Position numbers and translations under genes: made by a program. Shown here piece after piece: positions 30,947-41,599 of a stretch of 41,599 bases of DNA; the stretch's first letter is position 1, and the number at the start of each line of letters is the position of its first letter. This DNA is from Diphasiastrum complanatum. Taxonomy: Eukaryota > Streptophyta > Lycopodiopsida > Lycopodiales > Lycopodiaceae. The notes under the pieces are model-generated. The model made no database searches and was not told the DNA's origin. It saw nothing but the letters and a program-made list of their open reading frames with translations. The stretch covers positions 1 through 41,599 of the forward strand of contig MU835134.1 in assembly GCA_029204225.1 (NCBI GenBank). Direction: 5' to 3'.

Positions 30947-32357
30947 TCTGCTGCAGTAAAGCTCTTAGCAATGAGGCAAAAATTTTGTGCACACATACCC
31001 TTAAGATTTAAGTCATGTACTTTAAGGTTGACTTTTTCAAAACCATTGACGAGCTTGAACACAGTGCCCCCTTTTGCAAGGCAATGCCGAAAATCGTCTA
31101 AATTTTCATGATGCTGATTTTTGAAAAATAATGCCATTTCCATTCCTTTACTTTGCTGATTTTTTTGGGGAGCACTAGACCCTAGAGAAAGAGGAGTTTC
31201 AAGGTTTGAAATGGACACATAGGTCTATTAGGGAGGTTCATCATGTCTCCGTATGCCCTGCTCTAAGTAGCTTACTTGGCACGAAGGCTGGGTAATGCTT
31301 GCACAGTGGTCCGTGAGAAAATAATCTGATCGTGCTAGTGGGAGATGGATCATTTGTGAGAGCCTGAAATCTTTGGACATGGGCATATCACTTGGGCCAT
31401 GTCGGCCTAATCTGATCCCTCCTAGTAAGAGAAGAGGTGCCTGCTTGAGAATCTAATATTGCATGATCATTGGCAGATACACACAAACACCATCAAAATA
31501 ATAAAACAATGAATAAACAAAAGGGAGCACTAGGATCGTTACGTCACTCATCAAAGAAAGAACGAAAAAGGTTGAGCAGTCGAAGAGGAGTGAAGCGAAG
31601 GGGAGTGTCTATGGCGGGCCTCCATAAACCGTCCAAATGATGACGAGAAGTTTCAAGTAAATCACACCTGCACATGGCGATAGCAGCACAGGAACATTGC
31701 AAAATTATATTTTACTATAAGATATACAGCACGCCCAAGCACACTCGTCAGTCTCGAGCGCTATTTCCAGCTTCTCTCTGTCTCTTGCGCGCACAAGCTC
31801 TCTCAACGTCGTATGACATTACGATTGGTGTCCGAATGGTGGGCAGAACTGCGGATGATTTCTTGAGAATTGCATCTCAATGCCTATGATGTCTCTGACA
31901 GCCTTCCAAATTTTGTGAACAACTATATTATAAAGCGTATTCAAGCGAAGAGACCTGAAAAAATTGGCGATGTTTTCTTGGATGTCTACATATTTAGGTG
32001 TAATTATCTGTCTGTCTGTGTGATCATCTATCTTAGACCAGCTTGCGACTTGATCTCTACTTGCAATAATTGCTAAGATTTTATGATTGGAGTGGGAATT
32101 CAACTTGTTAAATTTACATTTTGTGATTGTTGACAAGTGCACTTATTCGGGAGCGTATCAGTACGATCAACCGTAAGTCATTTGACATTATGTACAATGT
32201 TTGACATCGATCTTCCCTTCCATCATGAGACCTTGATCGATCTGGCTGCTTTTCCAATCTTTTTTAAGCTACTTACTATTTTTCTCGCTCTCCAGTAGCG
32301 AGAGCATTCTCTCGTCAGACATTGCAGCTAGTGCCTCCAGTGTACGATCGAGAGACA

Positions 32358-32398
<41 letters not shown>

Positions 32399-34217
32399 CC
32401 CTCTCTCTCTCCCTCATCAGGCACGCATAGTGTTTTTTCTCTTGTGTGTCCACAGCACTTACTCATAGTTGTGTGGACGTTCGTGTCAGTTCTAGCTCCA
32501 ACTACGTCGAGGTTCGAGCTACTGTGACTATAATAACAGCTCCATAAAACACCAAATTTTATGTTATAAGAGCATATCTAGAAGTATACAAACGAGTAAC
32601 GTTACTCAATGATTCTCTAGACTCTGAGTCGTCAAATTGCTTAACGCTCCTTACATTTGCACCTGTTGGCATAACCTTGTTTCCACCTTCACTATGGACG
32701 ATACTGTCATTGCAATTATATTCAGGCTGTTACCGAGAAACAAATACCTTTTAATGTAAGAGAAATTTCTGAAAATCGACTGTTAGTAACGATCTGAAAC
32801 CATTGCGGCTTTCATAATTCACTATTCAGTTTCCATTGCATATAAGTTCGCAATTAGAAAACAGTGAAGTAGCGTGAAGAAGAGCAAGCCCGTGGTTGCT
32901 CTTAAATCTGTCAATAAAAGAAGCGATCTAGCTTGTAGAATAGAATCTAATTCGTCGCTTTGTTTATGATCTCAGATAATCTAATAGCTTCGATGAGTGT
33001 GACTAATATTGATATTATGAATCATGTCTCTGAAATCAGTCCTTTGATGCCTACAGCTTTTGTCCGAGGGCAGGACATGCTATCTGCCAATCGAGACAAT
33101 TTATTTAACACCAGCTCTCACGCTGCGGGGACGAAGCACTGAGAAGCTACTTCAGACGATTGCTACAGGTAGCATCGACTGACTCTCTGTCTTTCTCTAT
33201 CAAACCCTTTGCGTTTATGCCCGAAGATGTTAATCCTTCAATTGTAAGTTTCTAATCTGTATATCAATCATTCAATGCACCTTACGATTCCTACTGTAGC
33301 TCACTGTCTCTCCTAGTTCCTCTGCCTTATATGAAAGACCCGTCTGAACTCTTCGGCTTGTGAAGCAGACAAGACATGTAGAAAGAATGATGATGACTAA
33401 ACTAGTACTGCACTAAGAACAGATTCAAATTTCATAATTCATATGTAAGATGATAATCCTATTCTTCAATTTAAAATGACTGTAAAAGTCATTACATCAT
33501 GCAGATGTGTTCCGATTCCATGGGTACATCAGATATTCAGGTTTAATTGAAAATACAATTATTGCAACGCTTAATTAGAGTCTACACATTGCTACAGAAA
33601 ACAGTAATTCGCGAAATGTGCTTAAGCAGATCTCGATTTATCACAGCTGTATGTGAGTTGAGAGCTCAGTAGCTTGTGCGCTTAAATCTGGAAAGAAAAA
33701 AGAATTGATCGATAAGCCTACAATAGTGCCTGGATCGACAACGCATGAGATTCTGATAATCGATCGTCTAAAATTTTCCATTAATTAAAAAGATATCTAA
33801 GCCTTATAACAAGGTCGCCAAGCTAGACATTTAGGGAGCTCGTGTTTTTCTTACGCATTTACCATGTTTGCAAACTCTATTGACTTCCTAGAATATAACT
33901 CCTTTCGACAACCGGCCGGGTTCTTCAAGACATGGAGACTGTAGAGGATGATGTCAACAGTCAAATACGGATGGTACACGACAATTGTTTCTTTCATCTC
34001 AAATTGGTTGGAAGATAATGCTTTAAAGAGGAGATTGGCTTTATCAATGTAGCTACAACCTTTTTATTTATCGTCAAAAGCGATAAAGAAAGGCATTGTC
34101 ATGAAAATGTCTGTAATTCCGGAACAAAATGGCTTAAAGAATTCTACTATTATTTTTTGTTTCAGAGTTATCATATATCTCCAGATAGTAACAATTTCCT
34201 TATGGTACTGAATCTTT
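30947..34217. other. Intergenic DNA upstream of the NAC gene
   Basis: No gene is supported. The only clear structure is a (CT)n tract at 32361-32412. Short open frames at 30904-31218, 31674-31889, 31819-32142 and 32960-33142 show no domain or splice context. Part of the 33-34.7 kb stretch may be promoter or 5' untranslated region of the NAC gene. Confidence 0.4.
32361..32412. repeat. (CT)n microsatellite
   Basis: Eighteen CT units, a C run, and more CT units. GAGA/CT tracts are common in plant promoters, but this one is 2.4 kb from the NAC start. Confidence 0.9.
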
Positions 34218-34224
34218 TATATAA
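34218..34224 (+). promoter_or_regulatory. Possible TATA box upstream of the NAC gene
   Basis: TATATAA lies 547 bp before the chosen NAC start, which would leave a long 5' leader or an unspliced 5' intron. The region is AT-rich, so the match may be chance. Confidence 0.25.
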
Positions 34225-34310
34225 TAGCGAAAGTGAGCGTGTAATTGGATATGATTCTTTCTCATCCTAGGCAGACTACACTTGTAGTTTAGCTTGGTAT
34301 ATCTTATCAA

Positions 34311-34356
34311 CAGTTTCGGTAAACTGATCTGATATTTCACCAGTTTTGGTAAGCTG
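34311..34356. promoter_or_regulatory. Two dyads, CAGTTTYGGTAARCTG, 30 bp apart
   Basis: CAGTTTCGGTAAACTG (34311-34326) has perfect 6-bp arms. CAGTTTTGGTAAGCTG (34341-34356) is the same site with two changes. Both are followed by ATC or ATA. The 30-bp spacing is close to three helical turns. They lie about 440 bp before the NAC start and could be paired binding sites. Confidence 0.4.
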
Positions 34357-34770
34357 ATAAAATGTTCAGTGCATCAGGTGTCCAGCTACTAATTATCACT
34401 CTCTGCTAGTAGAGAGTCGAGACGAACAGCACCGGAAACGCCTATCTGATTTTAAACAACTTTTCAATAGACTTTTTCTTCTGCAAGCACGCTGAAGCTT
34501 TTGTCCTTCAATAATTATCTAGTAAAATTGTTTCACTGTCACAAGTAATCCAAAAATCTTGGGAATGGCTCAATAATATCAGAACTTTAGTCAGGAAGCT
34601 TAATCTAACGTTGACATGTTGTTTTTGGTAATACTAGGTCTGCTTTGAGGAGATGTTCATGTTGATTATTATGGATAAAGAATGCCTAGCTAAGATCGTT
34701 GAGTAGGCTGGCTGTAAGGAACAATTGGTGCGATAATCCCGGACGATTGTCGGACAAAAGCCTCGGAGGA

Positions 34771-36136
34771 ATGTTGGGCCTTCTAACAAGAAAGTACAGC
34801 GTCATGCCCCCTGGTTTCAGATTTCATCCCACCGATGAGGAGCTTGTAGGGTATTATTTGTTCAAAAAGGTATCCTGCGAAGACATGGATACCGTCGATG
34901 TTATTCCAGAGATAGACCTCTACAAAATCGAACCATGGGATCTAGAAGGTAATTATCTGATATATGTTTTCATCGTTTTCATTACATGAGCCTTAGCAAG
35001 GGTACTCATAATTATAGCTCATAACTAGCTTAGCTACAAACTCTACAAACTCCACGTACTGATGATCAGATCCATACTATTCCGTGCTTCAGAAAAGTGC
35101 AGAATAAGCTCGGTAGAGCAAAATGAATGGTACTTTTTCAGCCACAAGCACAAGAAGTATCCAACAGGCACGAGGACCAACAGAGCTACCACTTCCGGTT
35201 TCTGGAAGGCAACTGGGAGAGACAAATTCATATACGCCAACAACGGTGTAAGTGGCATGAGGAAAACACTCGTTTACTACCGAGGCCGAGCGCCAAACGG
35301 CCAGAAAACTGAATGGATTATGCATGAACATCGGTTAGGCGATGTGAACAACATAAACGTGAGCGTTCTAAACTAGCTTCTGATCGCTCCGTGTTGCATT
35401 TACTCTGACTTGGCCTTTGTAGATGTCTAACAATAAAACTTTATGATCTCTAATTTGCATGCTTCTGCTCATAGACAAAGATTTGTGATGTGTTTAGGAG
35501 GATGGATGGGCCGTGTGCCGTGTTTTTAAGAAGCGCAATACTAGAAAAGGACCGGTCCAATTTGAGACACCCAGTTGTTATGAAGAAGAAACAGCCATGT
35601 CACCTGAACTAGAGTCAACAATACAGATTTTACTGCAAAACGGACACTACGGCGAGTGTGCATCAACGTGCAAGCAAGAGATCCAGCTTGAATTCTGCAA
35701 AAGCCGTGATCAAAATTTTTCTAAATTACCTCAGCTTGAGAGTCCTAAAAATAGCTTTGAATGTGCCGCTGTTTCATGTAGCGCACAATACTCACTTGCT
35801 AATGACATCAACGGATTGATCAGCAGTGCTCAAACCTTGGAATTTGAGACTAGCAGCGTCGATGATCATGAACATTTTATAAGCAGCCTACATCACGATC
35901 AGTATTACTCAATCCTTCATGAAGTTGACGTAACAGAGTGGAGTATAGTTGATGGGCTTGTAGGGAAGAAACAGACTCAAGAAGAACATTGCCGATTCGA
36001 GGAACCGAGGCTGCCGACAGAATTGAGTGAGTCGTCGAAAGATAATGCCATGGTGGGCATACTATGTAAGATGGAACAAAATCCCGCGGATTTTCTAACA
36101 TCCTGTGACATAGATCTATGGAACTTCGGAAAATAG
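34771..36136 (+). CDS. NAC transcription factor, VND/NST/SMB (VNS) subfamily
   Basis: NAC proteins bind DNA as dimers in the nucleus; VNS members switch on secondary wall and water-conducting or root-cap cell fates. Three exons join cleanly: 34771-34948, 35093-35358 and 35498-36136, with GT-AG introns (AAG|GTAATT, TTCAG|AA; AAC|GTGAGC, TTTAG|GAG), giving 360 residues. NAC motifs: [18 protein letters not shown] (13-30), [71 protein letters not shown] and [12 protein letters not shown] (149-160). The tail carries LPQLESP (225-231), diagnostic of the VNS group, and ends DIDLWNFGK. Introns sit at the usual NAC sites. The ATG at 34771 is chosen as the first in frame; the ATG at 34804 directly before PPGFRF is an alternative. 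The N-terminus [10 protein letters not shown] is unlike the usual VNS start, so an upstream exon is possible. No damage is seen. Confidence 0.93.
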
Positions 36137-36794
36137 ATTGTCTTGTGAAACATCTCAGTTGAACCTCTATAAACATTGATGAGCCATTAGTGTAATGTTT
36201 TACGGATTGTAGCCAAAAGATAGACGCATCGTATGCATTCTTGAGTCACACGGATGGGATTACTAAGTCAAAAGCAAAATGTATTGTTGAATTTCTTACC
36301 TTGCATGTCCATATGCATCTAGTGGAATTTAAACAAGGAGGTGCCAACCAACATGCTAGACTTGGAGAACATTAATATGTACTCCTAGGATATGATGTGA
36401 TTTTATTATTTATCTTGTGAGCTAATATTATAGTTATATACAAAATTTGTCATTTTCAAAGGGCCAAAGGATGACATTTCAATATTTTCCACAAAATTTT
36501 TCCAATAGGTTGAAAGGTCAACTTTCCAAATGTACAATGCTCTCTGTCTTGGATTCAACAAATGACATGCAATGTTCTTGTGCAATCAAATCAACCTAGA
36601 CATGGTTTTGTGCTGAATTGTGAGGACTTTAATAGTGCATTCAAAGACCAATCATATGCCCATTGACCTCACATTTAGACCCCTTCTCTATATGAGCATA
36701 AGATGCGGGCTTATCTATATTCTAATCTTTTGATCAGATTCATAAAAACTTTTTGTTTTCTACTCTTGCCACACCTCTTACCTCTCTCTCTCAT
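36137..36794. other. Downstream region of the NAC gene
   Basis: AT-rich DNA without a second gene. No canonical AATAAA is seen close to the stop, which is common in plants. Confidence 0.4.
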
Positions 36795-37125
36795 GAAACA
36801 TGGTGTACTCTTGGATCTTGCATGAAAACTTGGCCTACTCTTAAAAGGCTTTCATAGGACAAAACCTACTCTTGATCTTGGATTCTCTTGCATGAAAATG
36901 ATCAGCCTGCTCTTAGATTTTGCATGGAAGTTGACCTACTCTTGTATCCTAGCCAGTCCCTCGCATGAAACTTGATCTACTAGTCTTGGATCTTGCATGA
37001 AAAGTTGGCCTACTCTTGGATCTTGCATGAAAAAGTTGGCTTGATCTTGTATCTAGCATTAAAAAGTTCACCCTACCTTGGGAATCACTCGATGTTTCTT
37101 TTGCATGAAAGTCGACCTACTCATG
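36795..37125. repeat. Degenerate tandem array, consensus CTTGGATCTTGCATGAAAA
   Basis: About eight imperfect units of 30-50 bp carry CTTGGATCTTGCATGAAAA followed by GTTGGCCTACT. Unit length varies by insertions. The two best-matching units are adjacent at about 36995-37040. No reading frame is kept between units. Confidence 0.75.
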
Positions 37126-37441
37126 TTTCCATTGTGAGAAATTGGCAAAAATCTAGCTTGGTATTTTTTATGATAGAAGTTTGTAAGTGAATCTCACATG
37201 TGTGGAGGATGTTCCCACGGGTGGAGAATTGTAAAGTAAATCAAAATGTTTGATATAGGGTTCTCATAGAATTTCATAGTCAAGCATTCAGGTGTAGGAT
37301 GTTGATAGGGTCAAATTTGGCATAGATGGCAAATTATCCATTTCCACTTGTAATGCCACTATTGAGCCAAAATAGAGTAGGAGGCCAAACTTGTGCCAAT
37401 TAGAGTGTAGACAAGTGTAATGCTTTTGTTTGATGAAGTTT
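37126..37441. other. Anonymous DNA, possible diverged LTR
   Basis: The start TGTGAGAAATTGGCAAAAAT with TCTAGC resembles the candidate LTR start at 29034, and CACATGTGTGG follows about 70 bp later. This is weak similarity and no element body is seen. Confidence 0.25.
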
Positions 37442-37585
37442 AAGAGGTCCAATAGGATTTAGAGGTGGAACCATGTGTGGTCCAATAGGAATTTGAGGTG
37501 TGCTTGAATATAGTCCAATAGAATTTAGAGGTGCATGGATCAATGGTCCAATAGGATTAAGAGGTGGCAAAGTGTGATCCAATCA
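37442..37585. repeat. Degenerate tandem array, consensus GGTCCAATAGGATTTAGAGGTG
   Basis: Four units of roughly 35-55 bp repeat GTCCAATAG(G)A with TTAGAGGTG. On the minus strand they would read as PLNPIGP repeats, but the flanking frame is short and unsupported. Confidence 0.75.
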
Positions 37586-38101
37586 TAGTTAAGCATAGTG
37601 GTAGCTCATGAATCTACTAATATCATTGTACTCCTCATTTTGGATCTAATTGATTTTGAGATTGAGTGGATTTTGAGTGTAAGTGATTTTCTAGCTTTCT
37701 CTCTCTACTCGAGAGCTATTGATGATTTTCTCTCTCTACCCGAGGAGAGCAGCTTGTTTTTACTTAGATTACTTTTGGAACACTTTCCACTCATGTGAGT
37801 GAGAGTTGGAAGTGATTGAATGCATGTAGTAGTGTGTTATTGCCATAGAATCAAAGATAGATCTTGAATCTCAATCTAGTCTTGATCTTGGTGCATCTAC
37901 ACACCTTAGGAGATCACAAGTACATGTAGTGGACAGTCCACACGTGTGAAATTCAACATCCATGCCTGGTGATGACCAGATACTTAAGCTCTCATATTCC
38001 TTTGCAAAATAAGTTGCATGATGAAGAAGGATGTGCTCCAAACAATAGTTTTGATTAGTTACATCAGTAGAAAAAAAATATAAGCCTGAATGAAAAAAGT
38101 A
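37586..38101. other. Anonymous DNA between the array and the 38-kb gene
   Basis: No gene is seen. It includes a CACACGTGTG palindrome at 37939-37948, the same 10-mer found in both copia LTR regions. Confidence 0.35.
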
Positions 38102-40172
38102 TCACATAATGATATAGATTAGCACCATGTAATGAGTAACGTTGTCTTTTCCCCAACAATCATGTATAGATTTTACAAATGTGGTATAATGATTTTGCAA
38201 AGTCCTCATATCTTCCGATGATAGGTTTTCTTTCCTGATAACACCTATGAGTTTGTCTAAGTTGGTACACGCTTGTCCCTTTTCCACTCGATTACTTCCT
38301 TCCAGTGTTCGTGTGGCTTGAACAATTTCTCTCCAAATTTTGTATCTGACACTTGATTCTTTGCATGTGTGATTGGATAAGAATCTTCTTGCTTTAGCAC
38401 CTCCAATTGATGGCTTATTAGGAATGTTTCCTTTTTTCCCGGAGAGTTTGTCACTTTTTTCAATCGTGACATTCCCTTTATGTAGTCCTGCATTTGACAG
38501 AACTATTTCCAATCTCCTAATTGCTGCTTTAGCCACAGACTTCGGTTTATGATTCCATGCTAGTAGAATATGCAGGTAAATAAGTTAACCTCAGCATGCA
38601 ATGTGCATATGTGAACATATTTTAATGGAATTGGGAGAACACTTTTCATATTTGGATCTTCAGCTTCTCGTGTTGGGCCAGTGTTTGTTGATCGTCCCAA
38701 ATTCATATTGTAGCAATCCTTCATGTAATAAAGACATGGATGCTTTGATGTTGCCCCATGAGAGACATTATACATACATTTTAATGTTTTCAAATTCCTT
38801 GCAAGGTGCCATTGAATTTGAAAACTTCCATGGTTTTCGACTGTAAATTTCTCACCCTCCAAATGTCTCCTTATAATCTCACCATAATTTGTTCTTGAAA
38901 ATATCCATGACAGTATTTTATGGTCCTCTTTCAAGACCTGTAAAGAAACAAGTAATGCATGACATGTCAATAAAAACTGGCAAGGTATGAATTGTTAATA
39001 AAGATATTCTAAATGAAAATAGAAATCTATATCTGGAATGCCGCCAACCACCATATGTGATTTTTCGATTGAACACTAAATGTTCGATCATTTGTATCTA
39101 AAATTTTGTTCATCAAAGTGACACTCACTCGTTCCAACTTCTGACCCTTGATGATTTCAGATTCAATCCAATTTTACTACAATAATGATCTTTCCATTTA
39201 CTTGATGTTCGTCTAGTTTATAGAATCGAATAATGTATTTTAGAACATTTTCAATATCAATAAAAATATTATCGCAATCGTTGTAATTGAGCTCATCATA
39301 TTCTGATTTGTATAATTCAGTTATATGAAGTGGTTGGCCAACTACTTTGAACATTCCGTCATTATAAAAATTTCTAGCTAATCTTACCCGATATGGACGC
39401 GAAAGATAAATTTTCTTCACCATCACTTGGGAAAAAGCTTCTTTAACTATTCTAAAAAAAGTAGAATAAGCATTTCTGCTAACTGCAGATACATCACATG
39501 CACCTTGTATCACATTCGCATCCAAGTATGATTGAACCTTAATCAAAACAATCTCTACAATTTCATTTTTCATTTTTTCAAACCGAGCATTTTTTATCAT
39601 TTCCTTTGCTGACTTTTTTGGTAAAACATGACTTAAAGATGATCCAATGCATGAACGATCTATTAAATAATTCTTTGCCACCAAACATGATCTACAACAA
39701 AAATATGAAACTCAAATTATGTTTAATAAATAAATAATCCATGTTATCAAGTGCAAATCAAACTTAAATGACATATACAAATCAAATAAACAATTTATAT
39801 GACAACATACTTGAATGCTCGAATTCTTTTTTTCTGATTGCCGCTATGTGTAGATAAGTCATCAATATTCTTCATCGATACTCTCTTTCTTTTTCTCTTC
39901 ATCATTGCCTTATTGATAATTTTTATATCAACAACAGATTTTAAACTCTCAGATCGCAACTTTTCCATGGATTCTAACATTTCTTGATTTGATCCCCGAA
40001 GAGTAGTGATAGTAGCATTCAACTTTGACATAGCATTCTTGAGTGCATTGTTTTCAGCACTAGTGTGTTGCACATAATGAAGCAATTGTTGATTTGCACT
40101 TTGCAATTGTTGATTAGCAAACTGTAATTGTTGATTAAGACAAGATATGCTATGCATTCCAATATCACTCAA
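38102..40172 (-). pseudogene. Second transposase-like gene, multi-exon, probably broken
   Basis: Exon 1 (40172-39811) encodes Gln-rich heptad-like repeats (NQQLQ-A-NQQLQ), a coiled-coil stretch and a basic segment MKRKRKRVSMK that may be a nuclear signal. Exon 2 (39691 to about 39163) joins in phase (AA|GTATGT; TTGTAG|A) and reads SRNAYSTFFRIVKEAF; it ends in a stop, and SEIIKGQKLERVSV follows in a shifted frame. Exon 3 (38937-38590, TTTACAG|GTC) holds LKTLKCMYNVSHGATSKHPC, then LYYM and YVHICTLHAE. Exon 4 (from about 38550) reads KPKSVAKAAIRRLE and ends DCWGKDNVTHYM. The L..L....G..SK.PC..(C/Y) block and the HICTLHAE block match transposase-like proteins known from fungi and invertebrates; the second zinc Cys is Tyr here. 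The family name is not known to me. Confidence 0.5.
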
Positions 40173-41259
40173 CCTTTGACAATATCCAAGTAATCATGTC
40201 GTACTATACCAACAAGGTTAATATAGATTTTGAAGTAAATAGTATCGTTCCCACTAAGGACAACGTTAGAAAGTTTTGTTTTTGGTACAATTTATGATAA
40301 GTGGTTTCGAGTGTTATTCTGGTTGTCGATAGACATTAAAAAGTAACCAGTATTACTTGTGTTTAGGGAATGTTATGTTAATAATTTTATAACAATCTGG
40401 CCTCTATCAAATCGAATGAAACACGTTCTACAGATGAGATGTTATCAGAGTAGTACAACAGTGCTACACTCTGGCTGATTAAGGTGTCAACAGAGAATTG
40501 AGAAATGTTTGATGTATTCACAACTGTGCAGACAAGTAATTAATCGCATTCGCGAATTGTTCGTTTCTAGACAAAAGTCCTCAACAACTTAAGTCCAATT
40601 TAATGGTTAGAAAACACGAATAGTTTTAGAGCACATTAGAAACTTATGTCAATTACAATCAGGAAACACAAATCAAAGACTCAATTCTTCAGACAGGGAC
40701 TATCATCTCAAATGTATACATACAGCTTTATTCAATGAACGTGCTAGACTGCACCAAAGATAGTTGTTATTCGTGTGCCAAAAAGAAAGTATTCTCGACA
40801 GACGAATAAGATGGTTTAAGACAGTTCTTTAGAGCATGTTTTATGGATACACAGCAAACGACTAAAATGCGCTAGAGAGTCTGTTTGATCATAGAGTAAT
40901 TCATGTAATGCGTTAGAGATTGCTAGTAGACTCAATATCACTCACACTCAACAATGCGGAGAATAGAGATAAGGGAGAATAACTCTCAGCACTCTATTCA
41001 CTTCTTCAACCTCTTACATATGCATAAACTCTTCTCTCTCGATGCTCGAGACTGAAGTATGAGATCAATATATGTTCTACGGGGTGAACAAACACACCTC
41101 TAAAACAACATATGTGTCGCTCCCGTGAAAGGGTCTAGTTAACAATTAGACTAAGTATACATTCAATTATACCATAAGAGGTATATTTAACTAAGAGTTA
41201 AGATTACTCTAGTTTAACATGTCTTTTCATATCTAGTCGTTTCATGTAGACGACCTAGT
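40173..41259. other. Anonymous DNA
   Basis: No gene, LTR or repeat can be supported. An upstream exon of the 38-40 kb gene could lie here, since its first visible exon has no clear ATG at its start. Confidence 0.35.
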
Positions 41260-41599
41260 AAAGGTTATCCAAGGCAATGTCTTTTCTTTTAAAGGTCTTA
41301 CTCTTAATTACAAGGCAAGTACTTAGGCTCGGCCCTTGCTCTAGTGGATCTTCTTGGGGTCCTTGGATCTTGAGGTGGATCCTCAAACTCTTCATTACTT
41401 TGAAGCTCCTCCTCCATCCTAGCATGGTCTTTGGCATCAAGATGATTAGTAGAATTGTCATTCATTTTACAAGCATGTCCTTCATAAAAATAAAACATCC
41501 CTACTCAATATTACTTTCTTAGTGATGGGATTGAAGACTCTATAACCTTTGATATTCTCACCAATATCCCACAAAGATGCCTTTGATGGAAGTTGCATC
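41260..41599 (-). pseudogene. Copia pol fragment (integrase C-terminus) entering from the right edge
   Basis: On the minus strand the sequence enters with KGIFVGY and, after a one-base shift, ENIKGYRVFNPITKKV with ILSRDVLF, the end of copia integrase. It continues, in another frame, with EEFEDPPQDPRTPRRSTR, the linker that precedes RT. It stops at LPCN near 41304 and no RT follows, so the copy is truncated there. It is the fourth copia element in the window; its gag and integrase core would lie to the right. Confidence 0.75.

Noticed and set aside
31674-32142. Overlapping short open frames as genes
   Set aside because: Both strands are open by chance and show no domain, codon bias or splice context.

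Overview
The window is plant nuclear DNA. It is AT-rich, carries long simple-sequence tracts and spliced genes, and is filled with nested, decayed transposable elements. Only one host gene looks intact: a three-exon NAC transcription factor of the VND/NST/SMB (VNS) type, which implies a land plant, probably vascular. Two transposase-like gene families and a prokaryote-type DNA methyltransferase, none of them usual in flowering plants, make me lean towards a fern or other seed-free plant. That is inference.

Layout. 1-9547: a minus-strand Ty3/gypsy retrotransposon of Tat/Athila type (5' LTR 8789-9547, primer site, gag, protease, RT-RNase H, integrase, a motif-rich non-coding stretch, then an extra ORF cut by the window edge; its 3' LTR lies outside). 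9548-13156: gene-poor DNA with a Z-DNA-prone tract, a 109-bp tandem repeat and two long complementary microsatellites, (CT)74 and (GA)89. 13157-19359: two divergent broken genes, a transposase-like gene (minus) and a beta-class N4/N6 DNA methyltransferase (plus), separated by a nested inverted repeat built from about 13 copies of the palindrome CCTATGCT-N-AGCATAGG and by a copia gag fragment; further palindrome copies lie in the methyltransferase introns. 19512-20509: a second copy of the extra ORF of the gypsy element. 20521-26690: a plus-strand Ty1/copia element whose RT has lost its YVDD segment. 26904-28309: a minus-strand copia element (LTR, primer site, gag remnant) inserted into another plus-strand copia whose pol end and candidate LTR are at 28319-29502. 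29503-34200: mostly anonymous sequence with a tRNA/SINE-like relic and a 78-bp duplication. 34771-36136: the NAC gene. 36137-38101: two degenerate tandem arrays. 38102-40172: a second transposase-like gene in several exons, minus strand. 41260-41599: the edge of another minus-strand copia pol.

The most unusual part is 13.1-19.4 kb: a transposase-like gene and a DNA methyltransferase diverging from a palindrome-dense centre, as if they once formed one mobile unit that modified its own DNA. Both genes are broken here. Most premature stops across the window, in these genes and in the retroelements, can be explained by single C-to-T changes on one strand or the other, as expected from long-term cytosine methylation and deamination.
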